Assembly (NCBI GenBank): GCA_029861675.1
Contig: JAOTYV010000161.1
Span: 1 to 10,547 of the forward strand
DNA: 10,547 bases
Source: Alphaproteobacteria bacterium
Lineage (GTDB): Bacteria; Pseudomonadota; Alphaproteobacteria; UBA8366
Reading direction: 5' to 3'
The number at the start of each line of letters is the position of its first letter. Within the stretch, counting starts at the first letter, position 1. Below, piece by piece: positions 1 to 5,790 of the stretch. Below the pieces are notes generated by a model. It searched no databases. It worked only from the letters and a program-made list of their open reading frames with translations, and was not told the DNA's origin. A program made the translations under genes and the position numbers.

Positions 1-1
1 G

Positions 2-1198
2 CAATTGGTGCCGACAATACCGGAGACCGAAGTCCTGTTCGAATATTCACCCGAGAGCTACACCCAGACCGAACTCGACTACGCGCTCGAGGTGTGCGAG
101 GCGGTGATGGATGTGTGGGAGGCGTCGCCGGCCAACAAGACGATCATCAACCTGCCGGCGACGGTCGAGGTGGCGACGCCGAACATCTATGCGGATTCCA
201 TCGAATGGATGCATCGCAACTTCTCGAAACGCGACCGGCTGATCCTGTCGCTGCATCCCCATAACGACCGGGGCACCGGCGTCGCGGCGGCGGAATTGGC
301 GGTGATGGCCGGGGCCGAGCGTATCGAAGGCACCTTGTTCGGCAACGGCGAACGCACCGGCAATGTGGACATCATCACGCTCGCCATGAACATGGTCAGC
401 CAGGGCGTCGATTCGAAACTCGACATGCGCAACATGCGCGACCTGCGCGCGACCGCCGAATACTGCAACCAGCTGCCGGTGCACCCGCGCCACCCCTATG
501 CCGGCGATCTGGTGTTTACCGCCTTCTCCGGCAGCCATCAGGATGCCATCAAGAAGGGACTGGGGGCGATGCAGGAATCGAACAGTCAGGCCTGGGACGT
601 GCCCTACCTGCCGATCGACCCGAACGACGTCGGCGCGCAATACGAAGAGGTCATCCGCATCAACAGCCAGTCCGGCAAGGGTGGCGTCGCCTACATCATG
701 GAGGCCGAGTACGACGTGCAGATGCCACGCAACCTGCAGATCGAGTTCTCCGGCGTCGTTCAGGGAATCTCCGACGATACCGGCAAGGAACAGAAGCCGC
801 AGGATATCTGGAACGCTTTCGAGACGGAGTATCTCAACGCGACCGAACCGTATGCGATTGTCGACCACCGCACGGTGCCCGATACGCACGCATCGGAAGT
901 GCGGCTGATCACCGCGACGGTGCGCAAAAACGGTAGCGAGGTAACGCTCGAAGGGAAAGGCACCGGCCCGATAGACGCCTATGTCGACGCGCTGAAACGC
1001 GACAGCGGCCAGGACATCAAAATCTACAGCTACAGCGAACATTCGGTGGGCGTGGGCGCCGACGCGTCCGCCATCGCCTTCGTCGAGGCGGAGGTGGACG
1101 GACGGAAACTTTACGGTGTCGGCCGCAACCCCAACATCGTTACGGCCTCGCTGCAGGCGGTAAGCTGCGCGGTCAACCGGGCGAGCCGCGCGACCTGA
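2..1198 (+). CDS. leuA: 2-isopropylmalate synthase, 5'-truncated by window edge
   Basis: This enzyme condenses acetyl-CoA with 2-oxoisovalerate to 2-isopropylmalate, the committed step of leucine biosynthesis, in the cytoplasm. The frame is open at the left edge (CAA at 2-4, then TTG), so the TTG at 5 is an internal Leu codon and not a start. About 398 residues remain; family members of this type are usually near 560, so roughly 160 residues, including the N-terminal DRE-type catalytic motif, lie outside. Visible barrel motifs are the metal-binding HPHNDRG at 254-274 and NGERTGNVD at 344-370. From about 850 to 1190 there is a C-terminal LeuA regulatory (dimerisation, leucine feedback) domain, with GKGTGPIDAY and the terminal VGVGADASAIAF stretch. 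The YSPES/TELDYALEVCEAV style matches the longer 'type 2' enzymes best. No other leucine gene is present in the window. A hairpin follows directly, so this gene probably ends its transcript. Identification is secure. Confidence 0.96.
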   Translation, partial: QLVPTIPETEVLFEYSPESYTQTELDYALEVCEAVMDVWEASPANKTIINLPATVEVATPNIYADSIEWMHRNFSKRDRLILSLHPHNDRGTGVAAAELAVMAGAERIEGTLFGNGERTGNVDIITLAMNMVSQGVDSKLDMRNMRDLRATAEYCNQLPVHPRHPYAGDLVFTAFSGSHQDAIKKGLGAMQESNSQAWDVPYLPIDPNDVGAQYEEVIRINSQSGKGGVAYIMEAEYDVQMPRNLQIEFSGVVQGISDDTGKEQKPQDIWNAFETEYLNATEPYAIVDHRTVPDTHASEVRLITATVRKNGSEVTLEGKGTGPIDAYVDALKRDSGQDIKIYSYSEHSVGVGADASAIAFVEAEVDGRKLYGVGRNPNIVTASLQAVSCAVNRASRAT

Positions 1199-1205
1199 TC
1201 GAGGA

Positions 1206-1239
1206 TCCGGACGGAGGCCCGACGCTTCCGTCCGGGTTG
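1206..1239 (+). terminator. Hairpin after leuA, probable intrinsic terminator
   Basis: CCGGACGGA (1207-1215) and TCCGTCCGG (1227-1235) are perfect reverse complements. The stem extends inwards by a G-T wobble, G-C and C-G, and outwards by a T-G pair, giving about 13 pairs with a 5-base loop. It begins 8 bp after the leuA stop. The following TTGT is only a weak U-tract, so termination is likely but not certain. Confidence 0.6.
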
Positions 1240-1333
1240 TCGCCGCGCCCGCGTCTTCACGTGCGCCACAATATCTCCCAATCATTGCCATGCTTTACCC
1301 CGATATTGAGGGTCTCCTGTGCGGCATGGGGTT

Positions 1334-1340
1334 AGGGAGG
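1334..1340 (+). promoter_or_regulatory. Shine-Dalgarno-like AGGGAGG supporting start at 1344
   Basis: AGGGAGG lies 3 bp before the ATG at 1344. The spacing is short, but the two upstream in-frame ATGs (1290 and 1326) have no purine-rich site before them. It therefore favours the 1344 start for the GH18-like gene. Confidence 0.4.
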
Positions 1341-1343
1341 CCA

Positions 1344-2384
1344 ATGTTGGCGGGGAAAGCCGCGCGCTGGAAACGCATCGGAACGGCCGTCATCTTGGGC
1401 GTTCTCGCGGCCAGTATATTCGGATTCGGTCTGTTCCGGGGCTATCTCGCTTATCTCGAACCGCCCCGGATCGCCGTTCAGTCGAAAGGGCCGAACGCCA
1501 TTTGGGCCGCCCATCACTGGGTCGGCAAACCCCAGGTCGAACGCGCCTACGCGGAACTCGTCACCCGCCTGCGGCGGCACCGCATCACCGACGTATTCTT
1601 TCATGTCGGCCCGCTGGAACCCGACGGCACGCTGCCGCCCGAGCGCTTTCCGGCGGCGGCCGAACTGTTACGCGAAATTCGCGCCCGCAGCGCCGTCATC
1701 CGTTTGCAAGCCTGGATCGAGCAGCGCGAAAAACGCGGCGGTGGGCCGCTCGACATCGCCGATACGGCGGTTCGTAAGAACATCGTCGGCACCGCCGTGA
1801 GCCTGCTGCATCTGGGGTTTGACGGCATCCACTACAACATCGAACCGGTCGCGAGCGGCGACACCGATTTCCTTGCCTTGCTCGACGCGACCCGTGCGCT
1901 GACACGGGATCGTGGCCGCGTTCTGTCGGTCGCCGGTAATGGGGTAGAGCCGGTGCCCGGGCTCGCCTGGCTGGTCGGCTTGACCGGCAAGAGAATCGGC
2001 TTGTGGACAGCGTCATATTTCGGCGCCGTCGCCGAGCGCGCCGACCAAATCGCGGTCATGAACTACGAAACCTGGCTCCCGACCGACTGGCTGTACGGCA
2101 ACCTTGTCGCTTGGCAAACCCGGACGCTCCGGCCGCTTGCCGTCGGCCGTGCAACCCTGTTCATGGGGGTGCCGTCCCATGACGAACGCCGCTTGAGCTT
2201 CGATCCCGCCGCGGAAAACCTGCGCAGCGGGCTGCGCGGAATCCGTCTCGGCCTGTCCGAGGGATCGAGCCAGGATTTGACCAATTTCGGCGTCGCCGTC
2301 TACGCCAACTGGACCACCGACGCCGCCGAGTGGCTCACCTATCGACAGGAATGGCTCGACGCCGGCCAGACCACGCACCGCTGA
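1344..2384 (+). CDS. Membrane-anchored GH18-like TIM-barrel protein, altered active site
   Basis: A 346-residue protein with an N-terminal anchor: positively charged residues 5-11, then a hydrophobic helix at about 12-31, with the rest predicted to lie outside the cytoplasmic membrane. The body resembles the catalytic barrel of glycoside hydrolase family 18. It has FDGIHYNIE at 159-167 where the family has DGxDxDxE, QIAVMNYETW at 235-244 like the family's MxYD strand, and GVAVYANW at 316-323 like the last strand with its conserved Trp. The acid/base Glu (E167) is kept, but the two Asp positions are His163 and Asn165. Activity on a sugar polymer is therefore uncertain, and a binding or modified hydrolase role is possible. 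ATGs at 1290 and 1326 are alternative starts; 1344 is chosen for its ribosome-binding site and the compact anchor. It stands alone between the leuA hairpin and the next operon. The fold is moderately sure; the substrate is unknown. Confidence 0.7.
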   Translation: MLAGKAARWKRIGTAVILGVLAASIFGFGLFRGYLAYLEPPRIAVQSKGPNAIWAAHHWVGKPQVERAYAELVTRLRRHRITDVFFHVGPLEPDGTLPPERFPAAAELLREIRARSAVIRLQAWIEQREKRGGGPLDIADTAVRKNIVGTAVSLLHLGFDGIHYNIEPVASGDTDFLALLDATRALTRDRGRVLSVAGNGVEPVPGLAWLVGLTGKRIGLWTASYFGAVAERADQIAVMNYETWLPTDWLYGNLVAWQTRTLRPLAVGRATLFMGVPSHDERRLSFDPAAENLRSGLRGIRLGLSEGSSQDLTNFGVAVYANWTTDAAEWLTYRQEWLDAGQTTHR

Positions 2385-2476
2385 CGCCGCATCACGCTCC
2401 CGCCATCGCCTATAGGCCTCCACCGTGCAAAGGATTATGATCGCCGCCGATACGCCCGCAATATGGAGATTGACCC

Positions 2477-2896
2477 ATGCAAGTGACCCTTCCCTTGATC
2501 ACGGCTCTCTATGCAGGACTGAACGGGTTGGTGGCGCTCTTCCTTTCCATTCGAGTCACCATGGCCCGGGCGAAGAAAAAAATCGATATCGGCGACGGCG
2601 GCGACCAGCAAATGCTTCAGGCGATCCGAGTGCACGGCAACAATGCCGAATATCTGGCGTTGATCCTGGTGCTGATGGCATTGATCGAAGCGCTCGGCGC
2701 GCCGGTGATGGCGCTGCACGTCCTCGGCATCGCCTTGACGCTCGGCCGCGTGCTGCACGCCCAAGGCATGTACAGTAATGCCGGCCCGTCGGTCGGCCGC
2801 GTCGCGGGACAAATGGCCACCTGGCTCGTGCTGGCCTGTTCCAGCCTTTATGCCCTCTATCTGTTCAGTGTAGGCGGCCGGGCCGTGGCGGGCTGA
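2477..2896 (+). CDS. MAPEG family membrane protein
   Basis: A 139-residue integral membrane protein with about four hydrophobic segments (roughly 4-26, 58-73, 76-92 and 110-132). Two regions mark the MAPEG family (membrane-associated proteins in eicosanoid and glutathione metabolism): RVHGNNAEY at 51-59 and RVLHAQGMY at 91-99. Bacterial members of this type are small trimeric proteins, some with glutathione transferase or peroxidase activity; the substrate here is unknown. The basic loop ARAKKK at 30-35 precedes the first motif. The start is supported by GGAG at 2465-2468, 8 bp upstream. It is the first gene of a tight (+) group with 34 bp to the next gene, so it is probably cotranscribed with it. 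Length and motifs are normal and nothing looks broken. Confidence 0.9.
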   Translation: MQVTLPLITALYAGLNGLVALFLSIRVTMARAKKKIDIGDGGDQQMLQAIRVHGNNAEYLALILVLMALIEALGAPVMALHVLGIALTLGRVLHAQGMYSNAGPSVGRVAGQMATWLVLACSSLYALYLFSVGGRAVAG

Positions 2897-2930
2897 ATGG
2901 CGGGTTCATCAGGGGAGGCCGGCTAGCTCC

Positions 2931-3188
2931 GTGGCATCCGACCTCCATCAACTCCTGCGGGAACACCTCTGGGTTCTTCCGGTCGCGCTCGGCGTGATTT
3001 ATTTGGTTGGGCGAACGATCGTGCGGCAAATGCGCGCCCGTGAAGAGGCTATTCAGAAGCGGCGTGCCGAAGCGGATGGCGCGCCGATGGTCGGACCGGA
3101 AGGGTTTACCCGGGCGCGGCGGCAATTCTTTCTGACGCTGGCCCTGCTTGTGGTAGTAATCATCGTATCGGTCCTCACCAACCTGTGA
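2931..3188 (+). CDS. Small two-helix membrane protein, function unknown
   Basis: An 85-residue protein that I cannot assign to a named family. Two hydrophobic helices (about 13-30 and 66-83) flank a charged segment at 32-64 rich in Arg, Glu and Lys. This suggests a hairpin in the inner membrane with a polar loop that could contact another protein. It starts with GTG. AGGGGAGG at 2911-2918 is the only ribosome-binding candidate and sits 12 bp away, which is rather far. No in-frame ATG is available upstream, so the GTG start is likely but translation may be modest. It lies 34 bp after the MAPEG gene and 58 bp before tldE, consistent with an operon. The clear helix-loop-helix layout and position support a real gene, but no role can be read from the sequence. 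Confidence 0.7.
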   Translation: MASDLHQLLREHLWVLPVALGVIYLVGRTIVRQMRAREEAIQKRRAEADGAPMVGPEGFTRARRQFFLTLALLVVVIIVSVLTNL

Positions 3189-3246
3189 CGAAACGGCGGT
3201 GTTCGGCAATGCCGGAACGGCCAGACAATACGGGAGCCATTGCGCA

Positions 3247-4617
3247 ATGCCGAAATCCAGTTCAACGGCGTTTTCCACTCATGCGAGCGCGCTCGACCTG
3301 CTCACCGACCTGATCGGCAGGGCGCGCAAGGCCGGCGCGGACGCGGCCGATGCGCTTGCCGCGGAGGGGATATCGCTGTCGCATGCGCAACGGCTCGGCG
3401 AGATCGAGAAACTCGAGCGGTCCGAGGGCACGGATATCGGCCTGCGCGTCTTCATCGGCAAGCAGCAGGCGGTGGTATCCTCGTCCGATTCTTCGAGCGA
3501 AGCGCTCGATGCCCTGGTCGAGCGGGCGGTCGCAATGGCCCGCACTGTGCTGGAAGACGCGTATTGCGGCTTGGCCGATCCGGACCAGCTGTTCCAGGGG
3601 ACGCCGCTCGACCTTGAAATCCTCGATGCCGAGGAACCGGAACCCGAGACCCTGATCGAGCGCGCCCGGATCGCCGAGGACGCGGCCCGCGCGGTCGACG
3701 GCGTCACCAATTCGGAAGGCGCCGAAGCGAGCTGGGGCCAGTCCAGCGTCGCACTCGCTGCATCCAATGGGTTCAGCGGCAGCTACGCCGTGTCCCGGCA
3801 AAGTGTCAGCGCCGCCGTACTCGCCGGTGAAGGCACCGGGATGGAACGGGATTACGACTACTCGACGGCGGTTTTCACGGCCGATTTGACGGACCCGGCC
3901 ACGATCGGGCGGAACGCCGGCGAGCGCGCGGTGGGGCGGCTGAACCCGCGCAAGGTGGGCACGAAAAAAGTTCCGGTCGTCTACGATCCCCGTGTCTCGA
4001 ACGGCCTGCTGCGTCACCTTGCCGGGGCGATCAACGGCGTGGCGATTGCCCGCGGCACCAGCTTCCTGAAGGACAGCATGGACACGAAGATACTGTCCGA
4101 CGGCGTTTCGGTGATCGACGATCCACACCGCAAACGGGGCCTTGCCTCGAAACCCTTCGATGCGGAGGGGATCGCAAACGATCCCATGACCCTGGTCGAC
4201 AATGGCATGCTGAAAAGCTGGATACTGGATCTGGGGACGGGACGGCAACTGGGTCTGCCCACGACCGGGCGGGCGTCGCGGGGCACGTCCGGCCCGCCGT
4301 CGCCATCGACGACCAACCTTTACATGTCCAAGGGTTCGATTTCGCGCGACGCCATGATCGCGGATATCGCCGACGGATTTTACATTACCGAGTTGATGGG
4401 ATTCGGCATCAACGGCGTCACCGGCGACTACAGCCGCGGCGCCGCGGGCTTCTGGATCGAGCAGGGCGAAATCGCCTACCCGGTGAGCGAAATGACGGTC
4501 GCCGGCAACCTCAAGGACATGTTCCTGAACCTTGTCCCGGCCGACGACCTCGAATTCCGCTACGGGGTCAACGCGCCGACCGTTCGCATCGACGGGATGA
4601 CCATCGCCGGGAATTGA
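3247..4617 (+). CDS. tldE: TldE/PmbA family protein (TldD-TldE protease partner)
   Basis: A 456-residue homologue of TldE (PmbA), the subunit that pairs with TldD to form a cytosolic metalloprotease known for trimming unfolded peptides such as microcin B17 leader and CcdA. The N-terminal half (about 13-230) holds the first TldD/PmbA domain. The C-terminal half has the characteristic GFGINGVTGDYSRGAAGFW at 385-403 and EIAYPVSEMTVAGNL at 408-422. No HExxxH zinc motif is seen, as expected for the non-catalytic TldE subunit; TldD carries it. The start is set at the ATG at 3247, with GGGAG at 3232-3236, 10 bp upstream. An in-frame GTG at 3199 would add 16 residues of low family likeness. The tldD partner is not in the window. 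It is followed after 30 bp by the DinB-fold gene, probably on the same transcript. Confidence 0.93.
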   Translation: MPKSSSTAFSTHASALDLLTDLIGRARKAGADAADALAAEGISLSHAQRLGEIEKLERSEGTDIGLRVFIGKQQAVVSSSDSSSEALDALVERAVAMARTVLEDAYCGLADPDQLFQGTPLDLEILDAEEPEPETLIERARIAEDAARAVDGVTNSEGAEASWGQSSVALAASNGFSGSYAVSRQSVSAAVLAGEGTGMERDYDYSTAVFTADLTDPATIGRNAGERAVGRLNPRKVGTKKVPVVYDPRVSNGLLRHLAGAINGVAIARGTSFLKDSMDTKILSDGVSVIDDPHRKRGLASKPFDAEGIANDPMTLVDNGMLKSWILDLGTGRQLGLPTTGRASRGTSGPPSPSTTNLYMSKGSISRDAMIADIADGFYITELMGFGINGVTGDYSRGAAGFWIEQGEIAYPVSEMTVAGNLKDMFLNLVPADDLEFRYGVNAPTVRIDGMTIAGN

Positions 4618-4647
4618 CCCACGGCGCCAAACGACAGGGTCCGACGC

Positions 4648-5157
4648 ATGTCCGATGCATCGATTCGCCAATATCGCATGCTGGCGCGCTACAACCGGCT
4701 CGCAAATCTGCGACTCTATGACGCCTGCGCGGCGCTGCCGGACGCCGAGCGCAAGAAAACCCGGCCCGCCTTCTTCAAGAGCATCCACGGCACCTTGAAC
4801 CACATTCTGGTTGGCGACCGGATCTGGATGACGCGGTTCACCGGCGGCACAGTGCCGTCGACGTCGCTGGATGCCATCCTTTATGAAGGTTTCGGCGACC
4901 TTCGGCAGGCGCGCCGCGAGGCGGACGAACGAATCGAAGCCTTTGCCGGCTCCCTATCGCCGGCGTTTCTCGAGGGACCCATCCAATACGAAAACAACGA
5001 AGGGCGGATGTTCGACGACGCGATATCAATGCTGCTGACCCATTTCTTCACTCACCAGACGCATCACCGGGGCCAAGTTCACGACCTGCTGACACAAACA
5101 TGCGCGCCGCCGCCGGTCTTGGACCTGCACCGTGTGCTCAAACCCGATCCCGATTGA
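4648..5157 (+). CDS. DinB-fold putative metal-dependent protein
   Basis: A 169-residue four-helix-bundle protein of the DinB/YfiT-like family. Members bind a divalent metal through three histidines; several act as thiol-dependent transferases, others are damage-inducible proteins of unknown role. Here the likely ligands are H52 (in TLNHILVGDRIW) and the HxxxH pair H136 and H140 (in HFFTHQTHHRGQVH). The N-terminal ARYNRLANLRLYD (13-25) is typical of the first helix. Length is normal and all three ligands are present, so it is probably functional. It follows tldE by 30 bp and looks like the last gene of the operon; only a weak ribosome site (AGGG near 4635) is visible. Its end is 15 bp from the end of the convergent lipoprotein gene, with no obvious terminator between. 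The natural substrate is not deducible. Confidence 0.9.
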   Translation: MSDASIRQYRMLARYNRLANLRLYDACAALPDAERKKTRPAFFKSIHGTLNHILVGDRIWMTRFTGGTVPSTSLDAILYEGFGDLRQARREADERIEAFAGSLSPAFLEGPIQYENNEGRMFDDAISMLLTHFFTHQTHHRGQVHDLLTQTCAPPPVLDLHRVLKPDPD

Positions 5158-5172
5158 ACGCGCCGGGCGCCA

Positions 5173-5694
5173 TCAGCTCTGAATTTGCCAGACGCCGTCG
5201 CCGCGGCGGCAGACGGTGCCATTGGCCCGATGCTCCAGCCCGCCGAGGGTCAAGGTTTGCCGGTATTCCCGGCAATACCGCCCGACCGCATCCAGATAAG
5301 TACGCCACGGCGTCATCGTGCCCCAATGGCCGTTTTCCGGATTTCGCCAAATCTTGGTTTGCCCGGACGGCAGGGTTTCAAAAGCAACAAGCGATGCCCG
5401 TTTCGCCCGCCGCTGGTCGCTTCGTGACAGATGGGCCACAAATCGGCCCTGTAGAATTCTGCCTTCGATTGTCGCGCCATTCGCCTTGACCGCGTCGTCC
5501 TTGGGCAGCCGGCCCAGCAGCCCGCCGGCCGCCGCGTGGCCAAGTCCCTGCGCCGGCGCCAGCGGCGCCGGTGCCGGAGCGGGTGCAGTGGCGGACGGGG
5601 ATGCAGGCGCGGATGTGGCGCTATCGCCCTCCGGCACCGTCTCACACCCGGCCAGCAAAATCATCACGATAGCGGTCTGCAAGACGCGTTTCAT
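5173..5694 (-). CDS. Lipoprotein with 17-kDa surface antigen-like C-terminal domain
   Basis: A 173-residue predicted lipoprotein. MKRVLQTAIVMILLAGC is a classical lipoprotein signal peptide with lipobox LAGC at 14-17, so Cys17 should be lipidated. It is followed by a low-complexity Ala/Pro/Ser linker (about 26-50), as in envelope proteins that span some distance. Residues about 94-171 resemble the C-terminal domain of rickettsial 17-kDa surface antigen-type proteins, with WRNPENGHWGTMTP, RTYLDAVGRYCREY and GTVCRRGDGVWQI. Cys141 and Cys162 may form a disulfide. The role is probably structural in the envelope; no enzyme motif is seen. The start is ambiguous: ATG at 5709 adds five residues and ATG at 5784 adds thirty that would bury the signal peptide, so 5694 or 5709 is preferred. 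It lies 96 bp downstream of the E1-like gene on the same strand and may be cotranscribed. Confidence 0.85.
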   Translation of the reverse strand: MKRVLQTAIVMILLAGCETVPEGDSATSAPASPSATAPAPAPAPLAPAQGLGHAAAGGLLGRLPKDDAVKANGATIEGRILQGRFVAHLSRSDQRRAKRASLVAFETLPSGQTKIWRNPENGHWGTMTPWRTYLDAVGRYCREYRQTLTLGGLEHRANGTVCRRGDGVWQIQS

Positions 5695-5790
5695 CACGGG
5701 CTGCCCCATTGAATCAAAGCCTAAATTCCGGCCCACCGCATGATAGTCATCGGTCGCCCTTGCGCAAGCCGAAGCGGCAAGCACCCGCCA

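Noticed and set aside
47..1291. 414-codon open frame on the - strand opposite leuA
   Set aside because: It mirrors leuA in a G+C-rich genome, is rich in Arg, Val, Asp and His without family motifs, and leuA is certain on the + strand.
2408..2417. Perfect 10-bp palindrome GCCTATAGGC before the MAPEG gene
   Set aside because: A 10-bp palindrome is expected about ten times by chance in a window of this size, and no second copy or operator pattern is seen.
2425..2778. 117-codon + strand frame overlapping the MAPEG gene
   Set aside because: It overlaps a well-supported MAPEG gene almost fully, has no family motif and looks like out-of-frame translation.
3262..4803. 513-codon open frame on the - strand opposite tldE and the start of the DinB-fold gene
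   Set aside because: No recognisable domain and a composition typical of antisense translation; both + strand genes carry clear family motifs.
5158..5172. Possible terminator between the convergent DinB-fold and lipoprotein genes
   Set aside because: Only 15 bp separate the stop codons and no stem with a T-run is visible; termination may occur inside the opposite gene.
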